DNA of 64,000 nt from Prevotella amnii DSM 23384 = JCM 14753 (GTDB lineage Bacteria > Bacteroidota > Bacteroidia > Bacteroidales > Bacteroidaceae): assembly GCF_000378745.1 (NCBI RefSeq), contig NZ_KB905272.1:1-64000 (forward strand), written 5' to 3'. The translations under genes and the position numbers were made by a program. Shown piece by piece: positions 1 through 8,091 of this stretch; the stretch's first letter is position 1, and the number at the start of each line of letters is the position of its first letter. The notes under the pieces were generated by a model, which was given only the letters and a program-made list of their open reading frames with translations, was not told the DNA's origin and ran no database searches.

Positions 1-159
1 AGCCGGGCGACCATTATTGCTGCAATACAAAGGAGAGAAAGCATTTTCAAAACACTCCCAATTAATCTTATTACTAAGTTGGAAAAGGGGATGTTGATGA
101 CTAAGCATGTCCTCTAAAGAAGAGAACAAAGAGAGCTGTTTGGATGTACGTTTAAGCAT
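1..159 (-). mobile_element. IS transposase, N-terminal part (truncated by window edge)
   Basis: Reading the minus strand from the ATG at 159 gives 53 uninterrupted codons to the window edge. The peptide starts MLKRTSKQLSLF and contains HPLFQLSNKINWECFE and a terminal NNGRPA. This resembles the N-terminal region of IS5/IS1182-type transposases of Bacteroidales, where a segment like LFxLxxKIxWxxFE..GRP precedes the DDE domain. Only the start of the gene is inside the window, so whether the element is intact cannot be judged. A 13-bp inverted repeat lies just upstream. The family call is from memory of such proteins and is moderately sure. Confidence 0.7.
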
Positions 160-209
160 AAATATCTGCAAGAATTATAATGTAAAGGTACAAAAACTTG
201 CAGATATTT
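160..209. repeat. 13-bp perfect inverted repeat next to the transposase start
   Basis: The arms are aaatatctgcaag at 160-172 and its exact complement at 197-209, separated by 24 bases. It sits immediately upstream of the transposase ATG. It could be an IS-end structure, an operator or a transcription barrier; the sequence does not decide. Confidence 0.6.
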
Positions 210-440
210 GCAAATAATTTATAGCATAATATACTATGAATCAGATGAATATTAGGCTTTTAAGGGTGGACTATATAAATTAAAACATAGTAGGTCTTTA
301 TAGGATAATAACCACATTAATCTTAATAATAAGTAATATTTTAGTCCTTAAAAATCACTTATTCTACTGTAAAAAGAAGCTATTTAAACAAAAAAACAAC
401 ATCTATGCGTAGCAAAAATAAATTATTTTTGATTGCTTTT

Positions 441-469
441 TAACCTATTTTTGTTATAAAAATAGGTTA
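441..469. repeat. Dispersed intergenic hairpin, copy 1
   Basis: A perfect 12-bp stem taacctattttt (441-452) pairs with aaaaataggtta (458-469) around a 5-base loop. The flanks (aataaattattttt on the left, tattttta on the right) recur at copy 3 (52465-52493). A degenerate copy is at 18359-18385. Confidence 0.75.
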
Positions 470-628
470 TTTTTAATAGCCGTACTTATCCTTTTTATAG
501 TAAAACAGCCTGCTTTTTCACTATAAAACATAAGCGTATTATGCCCTTTTACTATTTATCTGACTATAAATGCAAGATTATTTGATAGTTTTTTCTTATT
601 TATTTATTTATAATCACAAAAATATTCG

Positions 629-636
629 TAACTTTG
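629..636 (+). promoter_or_regulatory. Bacteroidota -7 box upstream of the DUF177-rpmF-fabH cluster
   Basis: taactttg matches TAnnTTTG and ends 10 bases before the ATG at 647, implying a very short 5' leader. No clear TTTG -33 box is seen. Confidence 0.6.
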
Positions 637-646
637 CAAACCAATT

Positions 647-1165
647 ATGGATTTACGAGACCTCAAAATCAATTTAAAGGCACTGAAAGATGGACTTACT
701 AAGCTCTCTTTCGACCTTGACGATACTTATTTCGCTTCGTTTGAGGCAGATGAGGTAAGAGGTGGTTGCGTGCATGTGGATATTGATATAACCCGTGTAA
801 AAGAGGATTTTTTTTCCATTGAGGTGCATGAGAAAGGTAATGTTGTAATTAGTTGTGATATTTGCTTAGACTCGATGAATCAGTCAATTGAAGTAAAAGA
901 GCATCTAGATATAACCTTTGGAGATAAAACTTCAGAAGAGGATAGTCTTATAGTGGTAAACGATAAGAACGGTATATTTGATTTTACCTGGATCCTTTAC
1001 GAATTGTTAGTACTCGACATTCCTATCAGACATGTACATGCAAAAGGAGAATGTAATCCTGTTATGGTAAAAAAACTTGAAGAGTATTCTTCAGTTTGCA
1101 ATGATAAGAAAACTGATAGATCTATAGACCCACGATGGGAATCTCTATTAAAATTAAAGAAATAA
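647..1165 (+). CDS. DUF177 (YceD-type) protein
   Basis: This 172-aa protein belongs to the DUF177/YceD family, which in most bacteria is encoded directly before rpmF and has been linked to 23S rRNA or ribosome biogenesis. It has the CxxC pair C70/C73 (CDIC) and a later HAKGEC motif with C136, the metal-binding-like cysteine pattern of the Bacteroidota version. It ends 24 bases before rpmF and is followed by fabH, so it most likely leads the operon. The start at 647 fits the promoter box ending at 636. The exact biochemical role is not evident from the sequence. Confidence 0.85.
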   Translation: MDLRDLKINLKALKDGLTKLSFDLDDTYFASFEADEVRGGCVHVDIDITRVKEDFFSIEVHEKGNVVISCDICLDSMNQSIEVKEHLDITFGDKTSEEDSLIVVNDKNGIFDFTWILYELLVLDIPIRHVHAKGECNPVMVKKLEEYSSVCNDKKTDRSIDPRWESLLKLKK

Positions 1166-1189
1166 GAATATATTAAATTAAAAGAAATT

Positions 1190-1375
1190 ATGGCACATCC
1201 TAAAAGAAGACAGTCAAAGACTCGTACACTTAAAAGAAGAACTCATGATAAGGCAGTAGCACCTACATTGGCAGTATGTCCTAATTGCAGTGCTTATTAT
1301 GTATATCACACAGTATGCCCTACGTGTGGTTATTACCGCGGTAAGGTAGCTATTGTGAAGGAAGCAGCTGAATAA
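1190..1375 (+). CDS. rpmF: 50S ribosomal protein L32
   Basis: This 61-aa protein begins MAHPKRRQSKTRT, the classic L32 N-terminus, and then has a zinc-ribbon with C30-x2-C33 and C43-x2-C46. L32 is a small structural protein of the large ribosomal subunit. All four zinc ligands are kept, so this is the C+ form. It lies between the DUF177 gene and fabH, with 3 bases separating its stop from the fabH start. That linkage couples ribosome synthesis and fatty-acid initiation in many bacteria. Confidence 0.97.
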   Translation: MAHPKRRQSKTRTLKRRTHDKAVAPTLAVCPNCSAYYVYHTVCPTCGYYRGKVAIVKEAAE

Positions 1376-1378
1376 AGC

Positions 1379-2398
1379 ATGGAAAATATAAATGCGATCA
1401 TAACGGGTGTTGCTGGCTATGTGCCAGACTATGTCCTCAACAATGAGGAATTGTCTCGTATGGTAGATACCAGCGACGAATGGATAACTACCCGTACAGG
1501 TATCAAAGAACGACGTATCCTTACGGAAGAAGGGCTTGGTACTTCATATATGGCTCGCAAGGCAGCAAAACTTTTGGTAAAGAAAACAGGTGTCGATTTA
1601 GATACTATAGATGCACTTATTGTTGCAACAACAACACCAGATTACATCCACCCTTCTACAGCATCAATAGTACTGGGCAAATTAGGACTAAAGAATGCCT
1701 ATGCTTTTGATTTTTCAGCAGCTTGCTGTGGGTTCATGTATGCTTTAGACGTTGCTTGTAATATGATACAGAGCGGACGTCATAAGCGCATCATTGTAAT
1801 CGGTGCCGATAAGATGTCAGCTATTACCGATTATTCAGATCGGCAGACCTGCGCTTTATTTGGCGATGGTGCTGGTGCTGTTATGGTAGAAGGTACTACA
1901 GAAGAAGGTGTAGGTTTAATCGATTCATATCATCGAACTGATGGCAAAGGACTTCCTTTTCTTCACGTTAAAGGTGGAGGGTCTGTAAGTCCGGCTTCTC
2001 AATTCACCGTAGACCACCGCTTACATTATACTTACCAAGAGGGACGTACTGTTTTCCGCTATGCTGTAACAGCTATGGGAGACGATTGTACTACCTTGTT
2101 AGAACGTAACAATCTTACTAAGGACGATATTGATTATGTTGTTTGTCATCAAGCTAATCTTCGTATTATAGAAGCTGTTGCAAAGCGAATCAATATGCCT
2201 ATGGAAAAGGTTTTGGTTAATATCCAACGCTATGGCAATACCAGTGCAGCTTGTATGCCATTAGTATTATGGGATTTTGAATCGCAGCTAAAAAAGGGGG
2301 ATAATATTCTCTTTACTGCGTTTGGAGCAGGTTTCGTTAATGGAGCTTCACTATATAAGTGGGCATACGACGGCTCAACTAAAGCTGAAAAGAAGTAA
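1379..2398 (+). CDS. fabH: 3-oxoacyl-ACP synthase III (KAS III)
   Basis: FabH condenses acetyl-CoA (or branched acyl-CoA) with malonyl-ACP to start fatty-acid synthesis. The 339-aa protein carries the full catalytic triad: C116 in SAACCGF, H257 in VCHQAN and N287 in YGNTS. It also has the FGDGAGAV segment typical of the thiolase fold. Length and motif spacing are normal. It is the third gene of the DUF177-rpmF-fabH cluster, with near-contiguous spacing after rpmF. Downstream is a long perfect hairpin before era. Confidence 0.96.
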   Translation: MENINAIITGVAGYVPDYVLNNEELSRMVDTSDEWITTRTGIKERRILTEEGLGTSYMARKAAKLLVKKTGVDLDTIDALIVATTTPDYIHPSTASIVLGKLGLKNAYAFDFSAACCGFMYALDVACNMIQSGRHKRIIVIGADKMSAITDYSDRQTCALFGDGAGAVMVEGTTEEGVGLIDSYHRTDGKGLPFLHVKGGGSVSPASQFTVDHRLHYTYQEGRTVFRYAVTAMGDDCTTLLERNNLTKDDIDYVVCHQANLRIIEAVAKRINMPMEKVLVNIQRYGNTSAACMPLVLWDFESQLKKGDNILFTAFGAGFVNGASLYKWAYDGSTKAEKK

Positions 2399-2421
2399 GT
2401 ATATAAATAGTTTGAATATAA

Positions 2422-2478
2422 TTTACTTTTAAACGCATCTTTCTTATTTTTTATAAGTTAGGTGCGTTTAAAAGTAAA
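2422..2478. repeat. Long perfect hairpin between fabH and era
   Basis: A perfect 16-bp stem (2422-2437 with 2463-2478, core aaacgca/tgcgttt) encloses a 25-base AT-rich loop. It lies 24 bases past the fabH stop and about 30 before era. No T-run follows on the plus strand, so it is not a classic intrinsic terminator. It may act as an mRNA-stabilising or processing structure. Confidence 0.6.
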
Positions 2479-2508
2479 AATAAATAGTAGAATTTCATTT
2501 TCTTTATT

Positions 2509-3390
2509 ATGCATAAGGCTGGTTTTGTAAATATCGTTGGCAACCCTAATGTAGGGAAGAGCACTCTTATGAATCAATTGGTTGGCGAAAAGCTTAGCAT
2601 TGCTACTTTTAAGGCTCAAACTACTCGCCATCGCATCATGGGTATTGTAAACACTGATAATGCTCAGATTGTTTTTTCTGACACCCCTGGAGTGCTTAAA
2701 CCTAATTATAAGATGCAGGAAATGATGTTACAATTTTCCGAATCGGCATTAGCTGATGCTGATATTTTACTTTATGTTACCGATGTGGTGGAAGATCCTA
2801 AGAAAAATATAGATTTCTTAGAGAAGGTTTCAAAGATGCAAATACCTGTTATTCTACTTATTAATAAGATAGATGAGAGCGATCAGCAAAGACTGGTTAT
2901 GCTGGTAGATATTTGGCATAGTCTTTTACCAAATGCAGAAATATTACCTATTTCAGCACAAAACAAATTTGGAACAGATATTCTCCTCAAACGTATTTAT
3001 GAACTATTACCTGAAAGTCCTGCTTTTTTTGATAAAGATCAGCTAACAGATAAGCCTGCAAAATTTTTTGTATCAGAGATTATTCGTGAAAAGATACTTC
3101 GTTATTATGATAAAGAAGTACCTTATTCTGTAGAGGTAGTTGTAGATTCTTTTAAAGAAAATGAACAACAGATACATATTGGAGCTGTCATCTATGTAGA
3201 ACGTAATAGTCAGAAAGGTATTATTATAGGACATCAAGGACATGCATTAAAAAAAGTTTCTACAGAGGCTCGTAAGAGCTTAGAGAGATTCTTTAACAAG
3301 AAAATTTTCATGGAAATATTTGTAAAAGTAGATAAAGACTGGCGTAATTCACAAAAGGAGCTAAACAACTTTGGGTATAATCCTGAGTAA
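2509..3390 (+). CDS. era: GTPase Era
   Basis: Era is a GTPase that binds the 3' end of 16S rRNA and assists 30S assembly. The 293-aa protein has G1 GNPNVGKST (residues 11-19), G3 DTPG (58-61) and G4 NKID near 120. It ends in a KH RNA-binding domain with the GHQG-type loop in the last 70 residues (IIIGHQGHALKK). Length is normal. It sits between fabH and der, an arrangement common in Bacteroidales that puts two ribosome-assembly GTPases together. Confidence 0.96.
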   Translation: MHKAGFVNIVGNPNVGKSTLMNQLVGEKLSIATFKAQTTRHRIMGIVNTDNAQIVFSDTPGVLKPNYKMQEMMLQFSESALADADILLYVTDVVEDPKKNIDFLEKVSKMQIPVILLINKIDESDQQRLVMLVDIWHSLLPNAEILPISAQNKFGTDILLKRIYELLPESPAFFDKDQLTDKPAKFFVSEIIREKILRYYDKEVPYSVEVVVDSFKENEQQIHIGAVIYVERNSQKGIIIGHQGHALKKVSTEARKSLERFFNKKIFMEIFVKVDKDWRNSQKELNNFGYNPE

Positions 3391-3488
3391 ATTTATAAAA
3401 CTCTTTTTTATATTCAAAAGAAGTTACAATCATCTAAGACTTATTTTTATAAAATTTTCCAAGTGAAAGCTATAACTAATATTAGATA

Positions 3489-3590
3489 GAGCTTACTTTC
3501 GCAAAGTGCGAGAGCTGAGGAATGGTCATCCTTAGCTATATAATTAAAGGTGAATGACCTCACCTTAGCCTCTTTTAGAAATAAGAGAAG
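3489..3590 (+). ncRNA. Candidate structured RNA leader upstream of der (kissing hairpins)
   Basis: In the 220-bp era-der gap, two hairpins lie in tandem. Hairpin 1 pairs 3514-3521 with 3529-3536 (gctgagga/tccttagc) around loop atggtca. Hairpin 2 pairs 3547-3553 with 3560-3566 (aaggtga/tcacctt) around loop atgacc. The loops contain ggtca and tgacc, which are complementary over 5 bases and could form a kissing interaction. A small hairpin precedes them (acttt/aaagt) and another follows (ctctt/aagag, about 3570-3588). It matches no riboswitch I recognise. This is seen by eye only. Confidence 0.4.
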
Positions 3591-3610
3591 GGATAAGACT
3601 CATTAAGAGA

Positions 3611-4924
3611 ATGGCAAATTTAGTAGCAATAGTTGGTCGCCCTAATGTAGGCAAATCAACGCTTTTTAATAGATTAACAAAGACACGCCATGCCATTGTG
3701 AGCGATGTGGCAGGTACAACTCGTGATCGTCAGTATGGTAAATGCTTATGGAATGGACGTGAGTTTTCAGTAGTCGATACAGGCGGTTGGGTAGTAAAAT
3801 CTGATGATATTTTTGAAGATGCTATTCGGCAGCAGGTTCTTGTGGCAACAGAAGAGGCAGACATAGTACTCTTTTTAGTAGACACCGAAACAGGTATAAC
3901 CGATTGGGACGAGGACGTTGCTCTTATTTTGCGTCGCACAAATTTACCTGTATTATTGGTTGCTAACAAAGTAGATAATATGGGAGAATATTATACTTCT
4001 GCAGAGTTTTACAAGCTTGGTTTGGGAGATCCTATCTGTATTAGTGCACAAACAGGTAGCGGTACAGGCGATTTGTTAGATATTCTTCTTGAGAAGATGA
4101 CTGACGTTCCAGAAGAAGAGGTTGATGATGATATTCCACGCTTTGCCGTAGTAGGGCGACCTAACGCAGGAAAGTCGAGTCTTATAAATTCTTTTATTGG
4201 AGAAGAACGTAATATTGTAACAGAAATAGCAGGTACAACACGCGACAGTATATATACTCGATATAATAAGTTTGGATTCGATTTCTATCTTGTAGATACC
4301 GCAGGCATACGCCGTAAAAACAAGGTAAGTGAAGACTTAGAGTTTTATTCTGTTATGCGTTCTATTCGCAGCATTGAAAATTCTGATGTATGCATACTTA
4401 TGATTGATGCCACTCGTGGTATTGAATCTCAAGATATGAATATCTTTCAACTCATTCAACGCAATAATAAAAGCCTTGTCGTAGTAGTAAATAAATGGGA
4501 TTTAGTGCAAGATAAAAATCAAAAGGTAATAGATACTTTTGTTAATGCCATTCGTTGTCGTATGGCTCCTTTTGTAGATTTCCCCATCATATTTGCATCA
4601 GCATTAACCAAGCAGCGTATTTTTAAAGTATTAGAAACTGCTAAGGAAGTATATAAAAACAGAAAGATACATATTGGAACAAACAAGCTTAACGAGGTTA
4701 TGTTACCTATTATAGAAGGTACACCGCCACAGTCGGTTAAAGGAAAGTTTATAAAAATAAAGTATTGTTCTCAGCTTCCTAACACACAGATACCATCTTT
4801 CGTTTTCTATGCAAACTTACCTCAGTATATAAAAGAGCAGTACCGTCGTTTCTTAGAAAATCAGATTCGTGCTAACTGGAACTTACATGGGTGCCCTATT
4901 AATATTTTTATTCGTCAGAAATAA
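3611..4924 (+). CDS. der: Ribosome-biogenesis GTPase Der (EngA)
   Basis: Der is a double GTPase required for maturation of the 50S subunit. The 437-aa protein shows two successive G domains. The first has GRPNVGKST at residues 9-17, DTGGW and NKVD. The second has GRPNAGKSS near residue 182, DTAGIRRK and NKWD. A C-terminal KH-like domain closes the protein. Length and domain order are standard. The gene follows era after a 220-bp gap holding a possible structured leader, and precedes a small lipoprotein gene by 14 bases. Confidence 0.96.
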   Translation: MANLVAIVGRPNVGKSTLFNRLTKTRHAIVSDVAGTTRDRQYGKCLWNGREFSVVDTGGWVVKSDDIFEDAIRQQVLVATEEADIVLFLVDTETGITDWDEDVALILRRTNLPVLLVANKVDNMGEYYTSAEFYKLGLGDPICISAQTGSGTGDLLDILLEKMTDVPEEEVDDDIPRFAVVGRPNAGKSSLINSFIGEERNIVTEIAGTTRDSIYTRYNKFGFDFYLVDTAGIRRKNKVSEDLEFYSVMRSIRSIENSDVCILMIDATRGIESQDMNIFQLIQRNNKSLVVVVNKWDLVQDKNQKVIDTFVNAIRCRMAPFVDFPIIFASALTKQRIFKVLETAKEVYKNRKIHIGTNKLNEVMLPIIEGTPPQSVKGKFIKIKYCSQLPNTQIPSFVFYANLPQYIKEQYRRFLENQIRANWNLHGCPINIFIRQK

Positions 4925-4938
4925 TTAAAAAGATAAAT

Positions 4939-5355
4939 ATGTATAGGCGTCATAACATAATTTTCTTTATAGCAGCACTATTCCTCACTATGCTTACAAA
5001 TTGTGGAACAAACAACAATAAAGCATCTAAATATGAGCAAGAAGCTGCTCATAAAGCACAATATTATTATGAACAACTGCTTAAAGGACATTATACTTAT
5101 TGTATAAAAGGAGAATTCCGTTCGCAACATTTGCCAGTATCATACCAAAAACAATTAAAACTAAATTTAGAAAAGTTTTCAAAAGCACGTTTTAAAGATC
5201 AAGCAAAAATAGATTCCATTACTATTTCTAATACTTCTGCTTTAACTAAAGATAGCATAGTTAATGTTTATCTTGTTTTACATCGTGCTAATAAAACTAA
5301 AGATCAAATAATTGCTCGTATGATAAAATATAAAAACAGATGGCTAATGTTATAA
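4939..5355 (+). CDS. Small predicted lipoprotein, function unknown
   Basis: This 138-aa protein has a hydrophobic N-terminal signal ending in a lipobox (LTNC, C22), so it is probably lipid-anchored. The mature part is basic and helix-rich, then ends in alternating strands (VNVYLVLHRANKTKD, MIKYKNRWLML). That pattern resembles NTF2-like or DUF4878-type lipoproteins of Bacteroidales. It follows der by 14 bases and probably shares its transcript. I do not recognise a specific family and see no catalytic motif. Confidence 0.75.
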   Translation: MYRRHNIIFFIAALFLTMLTNCGTNNNKASKYEQEAAHKAQYYYEQLLKGHYTYCIKGEFRSQHLPVSYQKQLKLNLEKFSKARFKDQAKIDSITISNTSALTKDSIVNVYLVLHRANKTKDQIIARMIKYKNRWLML

Positions 5356-5500
5356 AAAGAAGTCTTGCTATCCTTTTATAAAGGCTTTAAAGCAATATTA
5401 TTATGTTGCTTTTAACTTTAATAGGCTGTAACGTTTCTATATAGCTTCTTTTATTCATTTTAATACCCAATACATATTATAATATTCCAAAAGAGAATGT

Positions 5501-5539
5501 AAAAAAGGTTGATAGATGCGCAAAGTAACTATCAACCTT
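5501..5539 (-). terminator. Intrinsic terminator of tmRNA
   Basis: An 11-bp stem aaggttgatag (5505-5515) with ctatcaacctt (5529-5539) is followed on the minus strand by a run of U. It lies just past the 3' end of the tmRNA. Confidence 0.85.
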
Positions 5540-5548
5540 CTCTTTTAG

Positions 5549-5944
5549 TGGACTTGCGGAGACTCGAACTCCGGTCCGCACAAGGAAACCATATGCTTTC
5601 TACATGCTTATTCCAGTCTTTGGTTTTCGAGCATTGGCAAGACCTGAACCACCAACCAATGCCTTATCCTCTTAATTTCATCTTTGCAGCGAGGACTTAC
5701 AAAAACTATTTCCGATTACCTGCACCGCTGAACCCTCAGATTCGGAACAACATCCTTGGAGCGATGTCTCGTCCAGCTATCTAATAGCCGGATAAAGCCA
5801 ATAACCTACTATACTTCGATTAGGCAGCGAGAGCGTAATTGTTTTCGCCAATTAATTCTTTGACCACTCTGATTTAGGAGGTAGCCGCCGAGCCTCCGCA
5901 TGCTTACATACCATTCCGTCTTGCCGTCAAATCCATACAAGCCC
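5549..5944 (-). ncRNA. ssrA: tmRNA (trans-translation RNA)
   Basis: On the minus strand the RNA begins gggcttgtatggatttgac and ends ttcgagtctccgcaagtcca. The ends form a 7-bp tRNA-like acceptor stem (gggcttg with caagtcc) with discriminator A; CCA is not encoded (cta follows). The T-arm carries gttcgag. The internal tag reading frame ggc-gaa-aac-aat-tac-gct-ctc-gct-gcc-taa encodes GENNYALAA, a typical Bacteroidales degradation tag. tmRNA rescues stalled ribosomes with SmpB and marks the product for proteolysis. The length of 396 nt is normal. It has its own promoter and terminator. Confidence 0.97.
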
Positions 5945-5957
5945 TTAGTATGTTTTA

Positions 5958-5965
5958 CAAAGGTA
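5958..5965 (-). promoter_or_regulatory. -7 box of tmRNA
   Basis: On the minus strand taccTTTG matches TAnnTTTG and lies 13 bases upstream of the tmRNA 5' end at 5944. Confidence 0.65.
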
Positions 5966-6099
5966 TATATAATATATTAAATCTGCATAATTTATACGAC
6001 ATTTTACAGTTTCTTTACATATACATATAAGTAGCTAAAGGGCATTCATCAAGCATAATTTTACTTAATTTCATCTTATTTAGTTGGTAACAATTCATC

Positions 6100-7047
6100 T
6101 TAAAGAGGATATTCTTCAAAAGCATAGAGGACTGTAGAAAGATAACGCTCGCCCGTATCGGGTAACAAAGTAACAATCGTTTTATCCTTATTTTCAGGGC
6201 GTTTAGCAATTTCACAAGCAGCAAAAGCTGCAGCTCCTGATGATATTCCTACCAAAAGTCCCTCGCGCTTGGCTAACTGACGACTTGTAAGAATGGCATG
6301 ATCATTACTTACTTTAAATATTTCGTCTACAAGATTACCACTATATATCTTAGGTATAAAACCTGCTCCTATACCTTGTATTTTATGTGAACCACTATGC
6401 CCACCGCTTAATACTGGAGAATCTTCTGGTTCTACAGCAACTATTTTCACTTTAGAGTTTTGCTCTTTAAGATATTTTGCTACCCCACTTATTGTGCCAC
6501 CTGTTCCAACACCAGCTACAAAGATGTCTATTTTTCCGTCTACATCATTCCATATTTCTGGTCCTGTTGTAAGATAATGAACCTCAGGGTTTGCCACATT
6601 TTCAAACTGTTGCAGTATAATACTATCAGAAGTAGCTTTATGTAATTCCTCTGCAGCCTTAATAGCCCCTTTCATTCCATCTATTCCACGTGTTAATTTT
6701 ACTACAGCTCCATATGCTTTCAATAGATTACGACGTTCTATACTCATCGTTTCTGGCATAGTAAGAATGAGTTTATAACCTTTCACTGCAGATATTAAAG
6801 CTAATCCCACACCTGTATTGCCACTGGTAGGCTCTATTATAGTTCCTCCTGGTTTCAAAAGACCTTTCCGCTCTGCATCTTCTATCATTGCCAGGGCGAT
6901 ACGATCCTTTACACTACCACCTGGATTAAAATATTCTACCTTTGCTATTATAGGCTTTTTAAGTCCCTCTAATAGAGAATACTTTGACAATTCTACAAGC
7001 GGAGTGTTACCAACAAGGTCTGTTAATCGTTTTGCTATCTTTTCCAT
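6100..7047 (-). CDS. cysK: Cysteine synthase (O-acetylserine sulfhydrylase)
   Basis: This PLP enzyme makes L-cysteine from O-acetylserine and sulfide. The 315-aa protein has the PLP lysine K47 in GGSVKDR, the substrate loop TSGNTG (74-79), and the phosphate-binding GTGGT segment. Motifs and length match CysK/CysM fold-II enzymes. It is transcribed alone from a promoter at 7087-7094, between tmRNA and the divergent ATPase-DUF4435 pair. CysK cannot be separated from CysM with certainty from motifs alone, though CysK is more likely. Confidence 0.93.
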   Translation of the reverse strand: MEKIAKRLTDLVGNTPLVELSKYSLLEGLKKPIIAKVEYFNPGGSVKDRIALAMIEDAERKGLLKPGGTIIEPTSGNTGVGLALISAVKGYKLILTMPETMSIERRNLLKAYGAVVKLTRGIDGMKGAIKAAEELHKATSDSIILQQFENVANPEVHYLTTGPEIWNDVDGKIDIFVAGVGTGGTISGVAKYLKEQNSKVKIVAVEPEDSPVLSGGHSGSHKIQGIGAGFIPKIYSGNLVDEIFKVSNDHAILTSRQLAKREGLLVGISSGAAAFAACEIAKRPENKDKTIVTLLPDTGERYLSTVLYAFEEYPL

Positions 7048-7086
7048 AATGTTATATTTATCATATTAAATACTTATTTTGAGATA

Positions 7087-7094
7087 CAAAGGTA
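7087..7094 (-). promoter_or_regulatory. -7 box of cysK
   Basis: Minus-strand taccTTTG, 39 bases upstream of the cysK start. No TTTG at the expected -33 distance was found. Confidence 0.6.
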
Positions 7095-7192
7095 GAATGT
7101 TTTTATTATATATAAAATACCTCATATATGGTATTTTTTATAATACTATTTATATATAAAATACCATTACTTATAAGAAGAATAGTTAAAAA

Positions 7193-7224
7193 TTTGGGAT
7201 AATACAAACTTTTCCTTATTTTTG
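7193..7224 (+). promoter_or_regulatory. Promoter of the ATPase-DUF4435 pair (-33 and -7)
   Basis: TTTG at 7193-7196 and TATTTTTG at 7217-7224 are 20 bp apart, the Bacteroidota sigma-ABfr spacing. The -7 box is 26 bases before the ATG at 7251. Confidence 0.7.
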
Positions 7225-7250
7225 CTCATAGACCTAAAAACAAAATAATT

Positions 7251-8075
7251 ATGCAAATATATGCCGACTACATCAAAGAAATAGATATAGACCACCTTTG
7301 GAGCGGTACACATCATATCCTTTGGAAATTACATCGTAAGGTAAATGTCCTTAGTGGTGTTAATGGCATGGGAAAAAGTACTATTATAAATAAGGTGGTA
7401 AAAGGACTTTCACATAAAGAGCATTTATTAAATCAAATGCCATCTAACGTAAAATTAAAAGTCAGTCCAGACAATGCTACCACTGTGAGATATGATGTTA
7501 TTAGATCCTTTGACCGTCCTTTAATCAACTCTAATGGTATTATACCTAAAGTAGACGTAAATTTAACTACTGAATTAGACTGGCAACTATTTCAGTTACA
7601 ACGCAAATATTTAGACTATCAGGTAAATATTGGGAACAGAATCATTTCTATCTTACAATCTGGGGATACTGACGCTGCACAGAAAGCTCAAAAAGAATCT
7701 ATGCCAAAAAAGCTTTTCCAAGACTTAATAGATGATCTTTTTACTGACACTGGAAAGACTATAGTTAGAACAGAAAACGAGATAAGGTTTATGCTATCTA
7801 ATGAAATATTATATCCATATCAGCTTTCAAGTGGAGAGAAACAAATCCTTGTAATCCTATTAACAGTACTAATAGAAGACAATTTGCCTTATGTCCTTTT
7901 TATGGACGAGCCTGAAGTTAGTCTGCATATAGAGTGGCAGAAACGATTAGTAGATATGATTTTAGAACTTAATCCAAACGTTCAGATAATCCTTGTAACA
8001 CATAGCCCTGCCGTCATAATGAATGGCTGGATGGATAAAGTAACTGAAATGAGTGATATTATTCAAACAGAATAA
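7251..8075 (+). CDS. Compact ABC/SMC-type ATPase, partner of a DUF4435 protein
   Basis: This 274-aa protein is a stand-alone ABC-type ATPase with no membrane segment. It has Walker A GVNGMGKST (36-44), an ABC signature-like LSSGEKQ (192-198), Walker B YVLFMDEPEVSLH (214-226; E220 follows D219) and a switch histidine H251 in LVTHSP. The insert between Walker A and the signature is only about 150 residues, with little coiled coil, so it is smaller than OLD or AriA ATPases. It is followed 16 bases later by a DUF4435/TOPRIM-like gene, and both share one promoter. This pairing is the hallmark of PARIS (AriA-AriB) and related abortive-defence ATPase-effector modules. The defence role is inferred. 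Confidence 0.8.
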   Translation: MQIYADYIKEIDIDHLWSGTHHILWKLHRKVNVLSGVNGMGKSTIINKVVKGLSHKEHLLNQMPSNVKLKVSPDNATTVRYDVIRSFDRPLINSNGIIPKVDVNLTTELDWQLFQLQRKYLDYQVNIGNRIISILQSGDTDAAQKAQKESMPKKLFQDLIDDLFTDTGKTIVRTENEIRFMLSNEILYPYQLSSGEKQILVILLTVLIEDNLPYVLFMDEPEVSLHIEWQKRLVDMILELNPNVQIILVTHSPAVIMNGWMDKVTEMSDIIQTE

Positions 8076-8091
8076 CAATATAATAAAAACT

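Larger units (their letters stand above)
160..646. other. Intergenic stretch between IS fragment and the DUF177 gene
   Basis: This is a very AT-rich gap with no credible ORF. It holds the inverted repeat at 160-209, a dispersed 12-bp-stem hairpin at 441-469, a second hairpin-like segment around 497-530, and the promoter of the following gene at 629-636. Confidence 0.7.

Noticed and set aside
5509-5784. 91-codon plus-strand ORF
   Set aside because: It lies inside the tmRNA gene on the opposite strand and overlaps its terminator.
8053-8091. Upstream in-frame start for the DUF4435 protein
   Set aside because: It would overlap the ATPase coding end and adds low-complexity residues; the ATG at 8092 gives normal spacing.
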